A program made the translations under genes and the position numbers. Shown here piece after piece: positions 49,216 to 59,275 of a stretch of 64,000 nucleotides of DNA. The stretch lies in assembly GCF_011800755.1 (NCBI RefSeq), contig NZ_JAATJW010000002.1:50819-114818 (forward strand), given 5' to 3'. This DNA is from Listeria valentina. GTDB lineage: Bacteria; Bacillota; Bacilli; Lactobacillales; Listeriaceae. The notes below the pieces were generated by a model, which was not told where the DNA came from, ran no database searches, and was given only the letters and a program-made list of their open reading frames with translations. Every line of letters begins with the position of its first letter. Positions within the stretch are counted from its first letter, which is position 1.

Positions 49216-49839
49216 TTATTCATCGCGTGCTTCTTGACGGCGCCGTTTTTTGATGAAAAGAACAAAAAGCACAACTACACTAATGCCAATTCCCCAGTAA
49301 ATAACCGTGCTAAAGGAATCAATGGCAGCAGCGGCTTTTCCGAATGATTCGCCGAGAAAAGCTCCAAGACCAATTAAAATTGTATTCCAAATTAAGCTGC
49401 CGAGCGTTGTGAGTATGAGGAAACTTCGAAAAGGCATGCGCGCCATCCCCGCTGGAATAGAAATCAAGCTCCGAATCAGTGGAATCATCCGACAGAAAAA
49501 TACAGCTCGTCCTCCGTATCGCGCGAAAAAGGTATCAGCTTTATCAATATCCGCTTCTTTTAAGCGTAAAATTTTCCCATATTTGGCTACGATTCGTTTA
49601 ATCCGTTCTTTCCCAAAATAAAGTGAAATCGAATAAAGTAAAACCGCTCCAAGCACAGAACCAAAAGTAGCCGCAACGATCACAAGAAAAAGATTCATTT
49701 GTGTAATCGTCGTCATGAAGCCACCAAATGTCAAAATCAGTTCAGATGGAATCGGTGGAAATAAATTTTCAAGCGTAATCAAAACAAAAACGCCAAAATA
49801 GCCAAGTTCATTCATGACACTTGTTATCCAAGCTTCCAT
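49216..49839 (-). CDS. DedA-family membrane protein
   Basis: A 207-residue DedA/SNARE-associated family protein with about four to five hydrophobic segments. Signatures are ITLENLFPPIPSELIL near residue 21 and RFIPLIRSLISIPAGMARMP-like sequence near 117 (CRMIPLIRSLISIPAGMARM), with the FxxG...E conserved in scramblases. Members recycle undecaprenyl phosphate (UptA-type) or phosphatidylethanolamine. Which lipid this one moves is not predictable, but UptA-like recycling would fit the envelope-stress theme. Confidence 0.88.
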   Translation of the reverse strand: MEAWITSVMNELGYFGVFVLITLENLFPPIPSELILTFGGFMTTITQMNLFLVIVAATFGSVLGAVLLYSISLYFGKERIKRIVAKYGKILRLKEADIDKADTFFARYGGRAVFFCRMIPLIRSLISIPAGMARMPFRSFLILTTLGSLIWNTILIGLGAFLGESFGKAAAAIDSFSTVIYWGIGISVVVLFVLFIKKRRRQEARDE

Positions 49840-49919
49840 GGATTCACTCCTTCAAAAATCAAGTACTTACTTTATTTTTATCATACCGTAAATAAATCCA
49901 GTCCGCAAGTCATAACTAG

Positions 49920-49966
49920 AAAAAACTTTCTCGCTTTGCTACACACGCAAGGCGAGAAAGTTTTTA
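49920..49966 (-). terminator. Terminator of pgcA
   Basis: On the minus strand AAAACTTTCTCGC and GCGAGAAAGTTTT enclose a loop of about 17 nt and are followed by T-rich sequence. Its edge abuts the pgcA stop. Confidence 0.85.
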
Positions 49967-49968
49967 CA

Positions 49969-51462
49969 TCAAAAAGGAAGGACAAGTTTTGGGTAGTCGG
50001 CAAAAAATGTGTGTAATTTTGCTTCTAGTATTTCTAACGTTCCCTCTTGGTCTAACTCCATATTAAGCGGCATTACAGGTTCATGGAGGCTCATTCTTAA
50101 AAGCAGCCATCCTGAACCAAATTCATTTGAAAGATTGACACGAACCCCTTCGTAGTTTACTGGAACGATTTCCAAGCCAGCCGTTTCTTGAACAAATTGT
50201 CGAAAAGCAGTTAATACATCTTCCCCGTATGCTTTAAAATCATCAGCTTTGATTTGAATTCGAAATTCATGACTTAAAGCAGGAACGACCAATTTTTCCG
50301 TCAAATCACTTAAATCGCGGTTTTTTTGCTTGAGCTTAGCATATTTCACGAGAATTTTAGCGACAAGATACGCGCCATCATCGAGAAAATAATTTTCTTT
50401 TAACGCTGCGTGCCCGCTCACTTCAATGGCAAGCTCTGAATTTTCGCCAGCTTCATTGAGACGAATTGCTTCATTAATCACATTGCGGTAACCCCGTTTA
50501 AAGCGGTGTTGCTTCCCGCCAAGATCCTGAATGAATGCTTCCAAGTGATTCGAAGTCGTTGAATCCGTCACAATCGTTGACCCTGGATGCGTTTCTAAAA
50601 TGATAGCAGAAATCACAGCAATAAGAGCGTTGCGGTTGAGGTTATCGCCGAACTTATCAACAATTGCCGCCCGGTCCACATCCGTATCAAAAATAATCCC
50701 GAGATCCGCTTTATTCTCCAGAACAGCCGCGCGCAGACTTGCCATCGCTTCATCGTTATCTGGATTCGGGATATGATTTGGAAAATGTCCATCTGGGTCA
50801 AGGAATTGGCTGCCTGTCGTATCTGCACCAAGTGGCTCCAGTACTTTGCTCGCAAAGAATCCCCCGGCGCCATTTCCGGCATCGACGACAATACGACTTC
50901 CAGCAAGCGGCCTCTCCCCGTTTCCTGCTTGGTCGCGAATTTTTGCGACTAGATCAGCCGCGTATGTATCCATCAAATCAATTTTCTTCACTGATCCCGC
51001 CTGAGTTTGCGGAATATTACTTTCACCGTTTTCTAAGATGAACTGAATATCTTCTTTTTCCGCGCCGCCCGCTTTCGTAAACAGCTTGATGCCATTGTAA
51101 AAATAAGGCAAGTGACTCGCCGTAATCATGATGCCTGCATCCGCCTGAAAGCTTTCATACTGAGTCGCCATGAAAAGCGCTGGCGTTGTTGCAAGACCTG
51201 CGTCTAAAATCGTGACTCCACCTGTTTTTAAAACCGCCACTAACTGAGCTTTGATTCGCGCCGCAGAAAGCCTGCTGTCGTGCCCAATCGCGACTACTAA
51301 CTTCTCATCATTAGCCGTTTTTGTCTGTTGCAAGAAACGAAGGATGCCACGTGCAATCTTCCCGAGCGCCTCATCGGTCAGTGTCATTTGATGCTCCTCA
51401 GTTTCTAAGCCAATTCCGCGAATATCTGATCCATTTTGCAAAGCCGAAAGTTCTGCTTCCAT
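49969..51462 (-). CDS. pgcA: Phosphoglucomutase/phosphomannomutase family enzyme
   Basis: A 497-residue alpha-D-phosphohexomutase. The catalytic phosphoserine loop is GIMITASHLPYFYNG near residue 123 (TASHxP), the metal loop is IIFDTDVDRAAIVD near 260 (DxDxDR), the sugar-binding AIEVSGHAALKENYFLDDGA near 345 (GEx(S/G)GH-like, first 20) and a phosphate-binding loop sits near the C-terminus. The family interconverts glucose 1- and 6-phosphate for wall teichoic acid and glycolipid synthesis. Sequence is closer to the phosphomannomutase-like branch, so dual specificity is possible. Start supported by AGGAGCGG. Confidence 0.88.
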   Translation of the reverse strand: MEAELSALQNGSDIRGIGLETEEHQMTLTDEALGKIARGILRFLQQTKTANDEKLVVAIGHDSRLSAARIKAQLVAVLKTGGVTILDAGLATTPALFMATQYESFQADAGIMITASHLPYFYNGIKLFTKAGGAEKEDIQFILENGESNIPQTQAGSVKKIDLMDTYAADLVAKIRDQAGNGERPLAGSRIVVDAGNGAGGFFASKVLEPLGADTTGSQFLDPDGHFPNHIPNPDNDEAMASLRAAVLENKADLGIIFDTDVDRAAIVDKFGDNLNRNALIAVISAIILETHPGSTIVTDSTTSNHLEAFIQDLGGKQHRFKRGYRNVINEAIRLNEAGENSELAIEVSGHAALKENYFLDDGAYLVAKILVKYAKLKQKNRDLSDLTEKLVVPALSHEFRIQIKADDFKAYGEDVLTAFRQFVQETAGLEIVPVNYEGVRVNLSNEFGSGWLLLRMSLHEPVMPLNMELDQEGTLEILEAKLHTFFADYPKLVLPF

Positions 51463-51485
51463 CCTAACCGCTCCTTTTCCATTTT

Positions 51486-52358
51486 TTAAGCATCCGCTTT
51501 TTTCTTTCCAACAATAATCCGGTGATCGAGTGTCATTTGGTTAGTGCCACTATCCAAAAAAGCAGTTTTTCTTTCCTCTGAAATTTGGAATCCAAGTGGC
51601 GTCATTGTGAGCAAATCCGCTTGTTCTTCTTTTTGAAGCGTCTTTTGCTTTGTGATGCGCTTTTCATATACCACATCAAAATGCTCATAAAATCGATTAG
51701 CAACCGCTTCGTTCGAATAAGTTTGCCGCTCATCTTGATAAAAAAACTGCCGCAATTCCTGTAAATAATTGGCTTCTGGAATCACTTTGATCAAAATTCC
51801 TTGAGCGGCTAACAAACGACTGAATTCATCGTAACTTGCCGGCGAAAGAATGTTCAAAATCACATCCACACTGCCCGTTTGAAGCGGACAATTCGCAAGG
51901 TCAGCCACCGCCCAAGTAATTCCAGAAAAATCACGTGCCGCTTGGCGAATCCCTTCTTTAGCGAGATCAAATCCAAAAGCAAAATGAACCGTTTCTTGAA
52001 GCTGTTTGGTTAAAAAAGCAAGGTGACTCCCTTCGCCAGAACCCGCATCGAAAAGCACGAGCTCACTTTTTTGAAGCACTTCAATCTGTGCTAAAACCTC
52101 TGCCATCGTTTCCTCGAAAAAGCCAGTCTGAATCAAGCGTTTTCGCGCTTCAAAAAGAGTTTGATCGTATTTTGTTGCCTTAAGCGCATGCCGAGCTAAA
52201 AACAAATAGCCCGGCTTTGCCAAATCAAAGCTATGATTTTCTTTACAAACCAAACTTCTTGGCACTTGAAACTGGAGGTCAGTTTCGCAAATCGGACAGC
52301 GCATTAGAGCCACTGACGCTTCGATTAGCTCGCTACTTTGTTCAAGTTTAGATTTCAT
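51486..52358 (-). CDS. rlmA: RlmA-family 23S rRNA guanine-N1 methyltransferase
   Basis: A 290-residue SAM-dependent methyltransferase. An N-terminal zinc finger (CPICETDLQF near residue 21, then Cys and His in VCKENHSFD) is typical of RlmA. The SAM site is LVLFDAGSGEGSHLAFL near 102, and NILSPASYDEFSRLL near 178 is the family catalytic-side motif. It methylates G745/G748 in 23S rRNA; the G748-type enzyme (TlrB) gives tylosin resistance, but type cannot be told here. It lies upstream of pgcA in the same direction. Confidence 0.88.
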   Translation of the reverse strand: MKSKLEQSSELIEASVALMRCPICETDLQFQVPRSLVCKENHSFDLAKPGYLFLARHALKATKYDQTLFEARKRLIQTGFFEETMAEVLAQIEVLQKSELVLFDAGSGEGSHLAFLTKQLQETVHFAFGFDLAKEGIRQAARDFSGITWAVADLANCPLQTGSVDVILNILSPASYDEFSRLLAAQGILIKVIPEANYLQELRQFFYQDERQTYSNEAVANRFYEHFDVVYEKRITKQKTLQKEEQADLLTMTPLGFQISEERKTAFLDSGTNQMTLDHRIIVGKKKADA

Positions 52359-52370
52359 TAAAGCCGCTCC

Positions 52371-52856
52371 TTAGTCGTCCACTCGTTCATACGTATAAAA
52401 AGCAAATGGATAGCGATTTTTTTCATCTTCTTGCCCCTCGATTCGACTAACTTCACGGAACTTCGACCAGTCTAATTCTGGAAAAGCGGTGTCCGCTTCA
52501 AAGCTTGCGCCAATTTTCGTCACAAAAAGGCGCGACACTTGATCGTGGAATAACCGGTAAATTTCAGCGCCACCACAAACAAAAACATCTTCTGTTTCTG
52601 CAAGCTTTAACACATCCGCCTTGTCATGAACCACTTCCGCGTCAGGAAGTTGCAAGTCAGGATCACGTGAAAGCACGATATTTCTGCGGTTAGGGAGTGC
52701 GCGTCCAAAAGATTCATAGGTTTTTCGTCCAACAACGATCGTATGTCCAGTAGTTTGTTTTTTGAAATAAGCAAGATCTGCAGGTAAGTGCCACGGCATG
52801 GTATTGTCTTTTCCAATATTCCCCGCTTCATCTTGTGCCCAAATAAATGTAATCAT
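52371..52856 (-). CDS. folA: Dihydrofolate reductase
   Basis: A 161-residue NADPH-dependent reductase of dihydrofolate. It contains MITFIWAQDEAGNIGKDNTM with the Met20 loop, PWHLPADLAYFKKQT with catalytic Asp near residue 27, and GRKTYESFG plus the later VFVCGGAEIYRLF. It is directly downstream of thyA (13-bp gap), matching the folate cycle that thymidylate synthase consumes. No unusual trimethoprim-resistance residues can be asserted from reading alone. Confidence 0.96.
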   Translation of the reverse strand: MITFIWAQDEAGNIGKDNTMPWHLPADLAYFKKQTTGHTIVVGRKTYESFGRALPNRRNIVLSRDPDLQLPDAEVVHDKADVLKLAETEDVFVCGGAEIYRLFHDQVSRLFVTKIGASFEADTAFPELDWSKFREVSRIEGQEDEKNRYPFAFYTYERVDD

Positions 52857-52869
52857 TCGTTATTCCTCC

Positions 52870-53814
52870 TTATACTGAAATAGGTGCTTTAATGCCAGGA
52901 TGCGGATCATAACCTTCTAATGAAATATCTGCCACATCGAAATCAAAAATAGAAGCAGGTTTGTCTGATAAAACAAGTTTCGGTAACGGACGCGTTTCGC
53001 GAGAAAGTTGGGTACGGACTTGTTCAAAGTGATTGTTATAGAGATGAGCATCTCCCATCGTATGCACAAATTCACCAACTTCAAGTCCCGTTTCACGAGC
53101 AATTAAATGCGTCAAAAGCGCGTAGCTTGCAATGTTAAAGGGCACCCCAAGGAAGATATCCGCGCTTCGTTGATACAATTGACAAGAAAGTTTGCCATCT
53201 GCAACAAAAAATTGGAACAGTGTGTGGCAAGGCGGAAGCGCCATCGACGGTATATCTTCCGGATTCCAAGCAGAAACAATTAACCTACGAGAATTGGGAT
53301 TCGTCTTGATCATTTCAATCACATTAGCAAGTTGGTCAATCGTTTCGCCAGTTGACGTTTTCCATTCACGCCACTGCTTCCCGTAGATATTTCCAAGTTC
53401 GCCATATTTATTAGCAAACGCTTCATCTGCAAGAATTTTTGCTTTGAACGTTTCCATTTCTGCTTGATAAACTTCATTAAAGGCGGGATCGCGATTTGCA
53501 CGCAATCCAAAATCCGTCATATCGGGTCCATGATAATCAGGCGACTTCACATATCGTTCAAACGCCCATTCATTCCAAATGTTATTCTTGTGTTCAAGCA
53601 AGTAACGAATATTGGTATCCCCATGCAAGAACCACAATAATTCACTAACAACGAGTCGAAAAGCAACTCGCTTCGTTGTTAAAATCGGAAACCCTTCCGC
53701 TAAATCAAAACGCATTTGGTAGCCAAAAACACTCTTCGTTCCTGTTCCCGTCCGGTCTCCTTTTTCCGTTCCGTTTTCCATTACAAATTTTGCCAAGTCC
53801 AGATATTGCTTCAT
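52870..53814 (-). CDS. thyA: Thymidylate synthase
   Basis: A 314-residue ThyA converting dUMP to dTMP with methylene-tetrahydrofolate. The catalytic Cys lies in [14 protein letters not shown] near residue 198, with [20 protein letters not shown] following and the conserved Arg in [12 protein letters not shown] near 178. The insertion of about 50 residues near 90-140 places it in the longer (Lactobacillus-like) ThyA class. It forms an operon with folA. Confidence 0.97.
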   Translation of the reverse strand: MKQYLDLAKFVMENGTEKGDRTGTGTKSVFGYQMRFDLAEGFPILTTKRVAFRLVVSELLWFLHGDTNIRYLLEHKNNIWNEWAFERYVKSPDYHGPDMTDFGLRANRDPAFNEVYQAEMETFKAKILADEAFANKYGELGNIYGKQWREWKTSTGETIDQLANVIEMIKTNPNSRRLIVSAWNPEDIPSMALPPCHTLFQFFVADGKLSCQLYQRSADIFLGVPFNIASYALLTHLIARETGLEVGEFVHTMGDAHLYNNHFEQVRTQLSRETRPLPKLVLSDKPASIFDFDVADISLEGYDPHPGIKAPISV

Positions 53815-53827
53815 CCCTCAACACTCC

Positions 53828-55705
53828 TTAATCTACAAATTGCGCCAAATATTCCCAGCGTTCCATAAGCTCTGCTAGTTCCGCTTCTTTTTCCGTGATT
53901 TCCGCGCTAATTTCAGCCGCTTTTCCAAAGTCTGCCCCTGTTTGTTCCAGTTTTTCATGAAGCGCTTGAACGAGTTCTTCTTGTCGAGTAATTGCATCTT
54001 CAATACCTTCCCACTCAAGTTTTTCTTTATACGTCAGCTTCACTTTTTCCTTCGTTTCTTGCTTTTGAGCGGGTGCCGCGGCTTTTTTAACGACCGGTTT
54101 CGAAACTTCTTCCTGTTCCGCTAAAAAGGTGCTGTAATCGCCAAAATAAGTGTCAATCACACCATTTCCTTTAAAGACCAACAACTTTCGAGCCATTTTA
54201 TCAAGAAAATAGCGATCGTGACTTACGGTGATCACCGTCCCCGGGAAGCTTTCCAAATAGTCCTCGAGCACCGTTAACGTCTCCGTATCGAGATCATTAG
54301 TTGGCTCATCAAGTAAAAGCACATTCGGGCGGGTCATTAAAATCTTAAGCAAAAACAGTCTTCGCTTTTCACCGCCAGACAAGGCGCTAATTTTCTTGCC
54401 ATGTGTCTCTGGTTTAAACAAAAACCGTTCAAGCATTGCGCTTACGCTCAGTTTCTCGCCTGCACTCGTTTCGACTTCATTTCCAATTTCCTGCAAATAC
54501 GTAATGATTCGTGCATCTTCATCAAGTTCTAAATTATGTTGCGTGTAGTAGCCGATGCGAACGGTTTGTCCGACAGTAATCGTCCCACTATCCGGCTTCG
54601 TTTCGCCTGCAAACAAATTTAACAGCGTCGATTTTCCGGTTCCATTTTGCCCTGTAATGCCAAGGCGCTCACCTGGTTGGACGATTAAGTTAAAATCGCG
54701 CAAAATTATTTTATCTGAAAATGCTTTTTCAACATGTTCGAGAATAAAAACATCTTTCCCTAGCCGACTTGTATTAAAATCGAGCTCTAGCGTATCCGTG
54801 TCGTTCTTAGTTTCGACAATCTCTTTAAGTTCTTCAAAACGATCTTTCCGTGCTTTTTGTTTAGTTGAACGCGCCTTAGCGCCGCGTCTCATCCAAGCAA
54901 GCTCCCGCCGGTACAAGTTTTGGTTTTTTTCAACTTCACGAGCGGCATTTTCCAGTCGAATGGCTTTAGCTTCCATAAAACTTTCATAGTTGCCCACATA
55001 GCGATAAAGGTCTCCATTATCTAATTCCACAATGTGATTTGTCACTTGATCTAGGAAATAGCGATCATGGGTAACGAGCAAAATAGCGCCTTTGAAACGG
55101 TTCAGATAGTTTTCAAGCCAACGAATAGACAAATAATCCAGATGGTTCGTCGGTTCATCTAAAATGAACAAGTCCGGGGTTTCAATCAAAACTTGAGCAA
55201 GCCCAACACGCTTTTTTTGTCCGCCTGAAAGCTCTTTAATCGTTTGCCCCAGATTTTTAATCCCCAATTTTTCTAGGATCGTTTTCGCTTCCGTGTTCAT
55301 ATCCCAAGCATGGAAAGCATCCATTTCAGCTTGTGCAGCTTGCAATTTTTCATGCCAAAGCGAATTTTCTGGATCGCGCTCTAATTCGAGCAAAACCGCT
55401 TCATAATGTCGGTTCGCCTGCAAATTGCGCGATTCGCCTTGGAAAACCGCTTCTAAAACCGTAGAATCAGCAGGAAGAACCGGATCTTGTTTCAAAAAGC
55501 CAATCGTATAATCCTTCGGTACGATTCGTTCCCCTGTATCGCTTGATTCTTCTCCAGAAATCACCTTTAAAAAAGTCGACTTGCCAGTACCGTTGATACC
55601 AATCAAGCCGATTCGTTCGCCTTCTGTAATCGTTAAATCTACATTTTGAAACAGCACTTTCTCGCCATAAGTTTTTGTAACTTGCATCAATTGCAATTGT
55701 TTCAT
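53828..55705 (-). CDS. ABC-F family ATPase, Uup-like
   Basis: A 625-residue soluble ABC-F protein with two nucleotide-binding domains: Walker A GINGTGKST near residue 37 and GQNGTGKST near 360; signatures LSGGQKKRVGLAQ and LSGGEKRRLFLLK; Walker B FILDEPTNHLD and LLLDEPTNDLD. A linker with basic helices lies between, and a C-terminal coiled coil of about 90 residues (after a Pro/Ala/Lys-rich hinge) is typical of Uup, which acts on the ribosome or branched DNA. It is not obviously an antibiotic-resistance ABC-F. ATG at 55705 follows AAGGATG at 9 bp; the frame extends 11 codons further without a better site. Confidence 0.88.
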   Translation of the reverse strand: MKQLQLMQVTKTYGEKVLFQNVDLTITEGERIGLIGINGTGKSTFLKVISGEESSDTGERIVPKDYTIGFLKQDPVLPADSTVLEAVFQGESRNLQANRHYEAVLLELERDPENSLWHEKLQAAQAEMDAFHAWDMNTEAKTILEKLGIKNLGQTIKELSGGQKKRVGLAQVLIETPDLFILDEPTNHLDYLSIRWLENYLNRFKGAILLVTHDRYFLDQVTNHIVELDNGDLYRYVGNYESFMEAKAIRLENAAREVEKNQNLYRRELAWMRRGAKARSTKQKARKDRFEELKEIVETKNDTDTLELDFNTSRLGKDVFILEHVEKAFSDKIILRDFNLIVQPGERLGITGQNGTGKSTLLNLFAGETKPDSGTITVGQTVRIGYYTQHNLELDEDARIITYLQEIGNEVETSAGEKLSVSAMLERFLFKPETHGKKISALSGGEKRRLFLLKILMTRPNVLLLDEPTNDLDTETLTVLEDYLESFPGTVITVSHDRYFLDKMARKLLVFKGNGVIDTYFGDYSTFLAEQEEVSKPVVKKAAAPAQKQETKEKVKLTYKEKLEWEGIEDAITRQEELVQALHEKLEQTGADFGKAAEISAEITEKEAELAELMERWEYLAQFVD

Positions 55706-55927
55706 TCGTTTATCATCCTTATCTTTAATCTCTTCCATTTTAGCCGAATTATCCAGTTATCGCAATTCCCAATTCTTATTTTTACACCCCTTTTTAAGCA
55801 AAATAAAAAAACTTCCTGCTCAAACAGAAAAGTTTTGTCTTGAATCTTATAAATGAAAACTGTCACCAATTCGAAAAAATTAAAAAGCCGAGCAAAGCGT
55901 TCCCGCCTTTACTCGGCTTCTTTCCAT
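55706..55927 (-). promoter_or_regulatory. Intergenic region between fhs and the ABC-F gene
   Basis: It contains the fhs terminator (55876-55920) and a second, weaker hairpin at about 55803-55838 on the minus strand (AAAACTTTTCTG and CAGGAAGTTTT with a TTTGAG loop, then T-run). The promoter for the ABC-F gene is presumably in the AT-rich 55740-55800 segment, but I cannot place it with confidence. Confidence 0.4.
55876..55920 (-). terminator. Terminator of fhs
   Basis: On the minus strand AAGCCGAGTAAAG and CTTTGCTCGGCTT pair with one mismatch and are followed by TTTAATTTTTT. Confidence 0.9.
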
Positions 55928-57610
55928 TTAAAATAATCCTTGTGCGTTTCCGAATTCGTCCACATCCATATTAAGAGCTGCTGGTTTTTTCGGAAGCCCA
56001 GGCATCGTCATCACGTCACCTGTAAGCGCCACGATGAAGCCTGCGCCCAATTTTGGAATAAATTCGCGAATATGAATCGTAAAGTCTGTTGGCCGTCCTA
56101 GCTTAGCTGGGTCGTCCGAAAGCGAATATTGCGTTTTCGCCATACAAATTGGGTAGCGGTCCCATCCGTATTTCTTGAATTCAGTGATTTGTTTTTGTGC
56201 TTTTGGTGAGAGCTCAACGCCGCTTCCGCCGTAAATTTGCGTTACGATCGTTTCCAGTTTTTCCTCGATCGAGCTCGCATCATCATAAAGGCGTTTATAA
56301 GAAGCTTCGCCTTTTTCTACTTCGCCAATGACTTTTTCCGCAAGATCGAGTCCACCTTCGCCGCCTTTTTCCCAAACTTCTGTAAGCGAGAACGGAATGT
56401 TTGCCTCGTCGCAAAGCGCTTCAAGTGCCTTCACTTCCGCCTCAGTGTCCGTAATAAATTTGTTGATCGCTACAACAAACGGAATGCCAAATTTTTGCAC
56501 AGATTCTGTGTGTTTCTTAAGGTTCGCAAAGCCTGCTTTTAACGCTTCTACGTTTTCCGTGCTAAGTTCCGTTTTTGCTACGCCACCATGCATTTTAAGC
56601 GCCCGAATCGTTGCTACAATGACAACACAATCTGGAGATTTCCCAAGTGCCGGGACTTTGATATCCAGGAATTTTTCTGCACCAAGATCCGCACCAAATC
56701 CTGCTTCTGTCACTACATAATCCCCTAATTTTAGGGCTGTACTTGTCGCTTGAATACTATTACAGCCATGTGCAATATTAGCAAATGGACCGCCGTGAAC
56801 AAGCGCCGGTGTATGTTCTAGTGTTTGTACCAAGTTTGGTTTAAGGGCATCTTTTAAAAGCAAAGTAAGTGCACCTTGATAGCCCAGTTCGCCAACTGTG
56901 ATCGGTTCGCGCGCATAGTTATAACCAACCACAATTTCACTTAAGCGGTGTTTCAAATCTTCTAGATCTGTAGCTAAACAAATGATCGCCATAATTTCAG
57001 AAGCCACCGTGATGTCGAAACCATCTTCACGCGGAATTCCTTGGATAGGGCCACCAAGACCTACCACAACTTTCCGAAGAGCTCGGTCATTTAAATCCAC
57101 TACTCGTTTCCAAACGATTCGACGTTGGTCGATCTTCAAATCATTGCCTTGTTGCATATGGTTATCAATAAAAGCCGATAGCGCATTGTTAGCTGTTGTA
57201 ATCGCGTGGAAATCACCAGTAAAATGCAAATTAATATCTTCCATCGGAACAACTTGTGCATAGCCGCCGCCTGTAGCTCCACCTTTAATCCCCATTGTTG
57301 GTCCAAGCGAAGGTTCCCGTAAAGCAATCACTGTTTTTTTGCCTTGGCGTTTTAGTGCATCACCAAGCCCCACTGTAACAGTCGATTTCCCTTCACCAGC
57401 CGGAGTTGGATTGATAGCGGTTACAAGTACGAGTTTTCCGTTTTCCTGATCTTTTAGAGAATGAATCGTTTCATAAGTAAGTTTTGCTTTTTTCTTTCCA
57501 TAGAGTTCCAGTGCATCTTCATTCAAACCAATACTTTCTGCAATTTGTGTAATTGGATCTACTTTTGCAGCGAGTGCAATCTCGATGTCGGATTTTACTT
57601 CTTTCGCCAT
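55928..57610 (-). CDS. fhs: Formate-tetrahydrofolate ligase
   Basis: A 560-residue ATP-dependent ligase making 10-formyl-THF from formate. The P-loop is [19 protein letters not shown] near residue 67, [20 protein letters not shown] near 98 is the conserved formyl-phosphate loop, and [19 protein letters not shown] near the C-terminus is the family tail. Shares the one-carbon theme with thyA-folA nearby. A promoter (TTTACA, 16 bp, TATATA) lies within 60 bp upstream on the minus strand. Confidence 0.97.
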   Translation of the reverse strand: MAKEVKSDIEIALAAKVDPITQIAESIGLNEDALELYGKKKAKLTYETIHSLKDQENGKLVLVTAINPTPAGEGKSTVTVGLGDALKRQGKKTVIALREPSLGPTMGIKGGATGGGYAQVVPMEDINLHFTGDFHAITTANNALSAFIDNHMQQGNDLKIDQRRIVWKRVVDLNDRALRKVVVGLGGPIQGIPREDGFDITVASEIMAIICLATDLEDLKHRLSEIVVGYNYAREPITVGELGYQGALTLLLKDALKPNLVQTLEHTPALVHGGPFANIAHGCNSIQATSTALKLGDYVVTEAGFGADLGAEKFLDIKVPALGKSPDCVVIVATIRALKMHGGVAKTELSTENVEALKAGFANLKKHTESVQKFGIPFVVAINKFITDTEAEVKALEALCDEANIPFSLTEVWEKGGEGGLDLAEKVIGEVEKGEASYKRLYDDASSIEEKLETIVTQIYGGSGVELSPKAQKQITEFKKYGWDRYPICMAKTQYSLSDDPAKLGRPTDFTIHIREFIPKLGAGFIVALTGDVMTMPGLPKKPAALNMDVDEFGNAQGLF

Positions 57611-57775
57611 TCCTATTCCCCTCCATATGTAGCTTCAATTTGATATATAGTACAAAGCCTGCAAATGTAAACACTTTCTTTTTTATGCACCGAAAAACTC
57701 GGCCAACAGGAAACCTGCTGTACGTAAAAAGATTGCGCTTTGTTTGGCTTACTTTGCAAAGCTGTGTGCCCAAAA

Positions 57776-58207
57776 TTATTCATCGTCGTCTTCTGAATCT
57801 TCACTTTGACTCTTGTGAAGTTTTTCAAGACAATCTGGATGTTCTTTGAAAAATTGTAGCAAATCCCCTATCCGGTCAATTGAATTCCAGCTAAGGTGAT
57901 GCTCAATTCCTTCCACATCTTCATAAACATGCTCTTCTCGCACTCCAATTGTTCTTAAGAACTCTTCCAAAAGAGCATGTCGCTCTAGCAGGCGTTTCCC
58001 TGCTTTGTTGCCCTTCGGCGTTAAAACAAGACCGCGGTATTTTTCATAAACGAGGTATTCATCTTTGTCTAGTTTTTGAACCATTTTTGTGACGGAAGAG
58101 GGGTGCACCAAAAGTTCATCTGCAATATCTGATACTCTTGCGTAACCTTTGTTCAAAATAAGAGAATAAATCTTCTCTATGTAGTCTTCCATACTTGGTG
58201 TTGGCAT
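57776..58207 (-). CDS. mntR: MntR manganese-responsive repressor
   Basis: A 143-residue DtxR-family repressor. The ligands match B. subtilis MntR by number: Asp8 and Glu11 (MEDYIEKIY), His77 (ERHALLEEF), Glu99, Glu102 and His103 ([10 protein letters not shown]). The winged HTH is at about residues 22-65. Binding of Mn2+ lets it repress manganese uptake genes, none of which are in the window. Promoter TTGTGA-17-TACAAT reads towards it from about 58275. The acidic C-terminal tail (EDSEDDDE) is longer than in B. subtilis. Confidence 0.95.
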   Translation of the reverse strand: MPTPSMEDYIEKIYSLILNKGYARVSDIADELLVHPSSVTKMVQKLDKDEYLVYEKYRGLVLTPKGNKAGKRLLERHALLEEFLRTIGVREEHVYEDVEGIEHHLSWNSIDRIGDLLQFFKEHPDCLEKLHKSQSEDSEDDDE

Positions 58208-58557
58208 AACACTTACCCTCCAACCTTATTTCTTTCACATTCAAATTGTACTATATTCGCGTGCTTTTCACAAAGCTTTTACACTTCATTCCCTCTTTTC
58301 ACCTTTCACAACTAGGAGAAAATCCTTTTTTTCTAGTGATTGTATCCAGAAATTTAGTTCTTTTTTACCTGTTACCTCTGTAAATTTTCCAAAAAACTAA
58401 AAAGAAAACCTTTACAAGTCGGAACATTATATAATTTTCTCGCAATTCACTTGACTTTCTTAGGTATATTGTTATATATTAGTATTATCGTATGAGACAT
58501 TCTTGTATGACAGAAAGGCCTTTTATAAGGGGTCGGGATTTAGGAGGATTCAATTCA
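58208..58557. promoter_or_regulatory. Divergent mntR/csp region and cold-shock leader
   Basis: This 350-bp region holds the mntR promoter (minus, about 58245-58275) and the csp promoter: TTGACT (58451-58456), 18 bp, TATATT (58475-58480). About 70 nt of untranslated leader follow before the csp ribosome site TAGGAGG, as is typical of cold-shock genes, where leader folding controls translation. The 58300-58440 stretch has no gene. An in-frame upstream ATG at 58492 is not a believable start. Confidence 0.6.
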
Positions 58558-58758
58558 ATGCAAAATGGGAAAGTAAAATGGTTCAATAACGAAAAAGGGT
58601 ACGGTTTTATCGAAACTGACGGCGGCGAGGATATCTTCGTACACTTCACGGCTATCCAAGGCGAAGGCTACAAAACGCTTGAAGAGGGTCAAGAAGTTTC
58701 TTTTGAAGTTGTTGAAGGAAATCGTGGACCGCAAGCTGCAAACGTCGAAAAGCTGTAA
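58558..58758 (+). CDS. cspD: Cold-shock protein
   Basis: A 66-residue CspA-family RNA chaperone. RNP1 KGYGFIE and RNP2 VFVHF-like DIFVHF are both present, starting [20 protein letters not shown]. It binds single-stranded RNA and DNA and helps translation at low temperature. The ATG at 58558 has TAGGAGG at 9 bp. Letter assignment among Csp paralogs follows its position beside mntR and is tentative. Confidence 0.95.
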   Translation: MQNGKVKWFNNEKGYGFIETDGGEDIFVHFTAIQGEGYKTLEEGQEVSFEVVEGNRGPQAANVEKL

Positions 58759-58779
58759 GAAAACTGCATCTAAATGTCG

Positions 58780-58805
58780 AGCTGGCTATTTGCCAGCTTT
58801 TTTAT
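58780..58805 (+). terminator. Terminator of the cold-shock gene
   Basis: AGCTGGC and GCCAGCT with a TATTT loop and TTTTTT run. Confidence 0.9.
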
Positions 58806-58843
58806 TTGTGCTATGCTAGTTAAAAAAGAAGCGGAGGAACAAA

Positions 58844-59248
58844 ATGGATGTTTTTGTAGACGGTGCTAGTTCAGGAAGCCCGGGGTTGAGCGGTGCCGGC
58901 ATTGTACTTGTTTCGGATAATCTTCATGAGCAAAAGGCCATTTTCCTAGGCACGATGACAAACCATGAAGCGGAGTTTTTAGCAGCCAAGCGCGGGCTTG
59001 AACTGGCTTTGACGTTTAATCCCACACTTATCCGCCTTTATTCAGATTCAAAAATCGTCGTATCGAGTATCGAAAAACAATATGCCAAAAATCCGCTTTT
59101 CAAGGCACATCTGGATGAAATCTTAAAACTAATCGAACAAATTCCGTTATTTTTTGTCAACTACCGCCACGTCAGCCAAAATAAAAAAGCGGATGAACTG
59201 GCGAGACAAGCTATCCAAAATGCCAAAAAAGGAAAAACGCCGAAGTGA
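58844..59248 (+). CDS. RNase HI-like protein
   Basis: A 134-residue RNase H fold protein of the reverse-transcriptase-like RNase HI group. The acidic cluster is Asp6 (MDVFVDGASSGSPG), Glu in NHEAEFLAAKRGLELAL near residue 44, Asp in RLYSDSKIV near 68 and a terminal Asp in KKADELARQA near 122, so a metal-dependent nuclease is likely. It would hydrolyse the RNA of RNA-DNA hybrids, with activity unproven for many of these paralogs. GCGGAGG is its ribosome site. Confidence 0.86.
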   Translation: MDVFVDGASSGSPGLSGAGIVLVSDNLHEQKAIFLGTMTNHEAEFLAAKRGLELALTFNPTLIRLYSDSKIVVSSIEKQYAKNPLFKAHLDEILKLIEQIPLFFVNYRHVSQNKKADELARQAIQNAKKGKTPK

Positions 59249-59275
59249 GCGAGCGCGCACATTCGGCGTTTTTTC
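59236..59275. terminator. Bidirectional terminator between the RNase H-like and exonuclease genes
   Basis: AACGCCGAA (59237-59245) and TTCGGCGTT (59262-59270) are perfect arms around a GC-rich loop. The RNase H-like stop codon (59246-59248) lies within it, and the exonuclease stop is at its right edge. Confidence 0.9.
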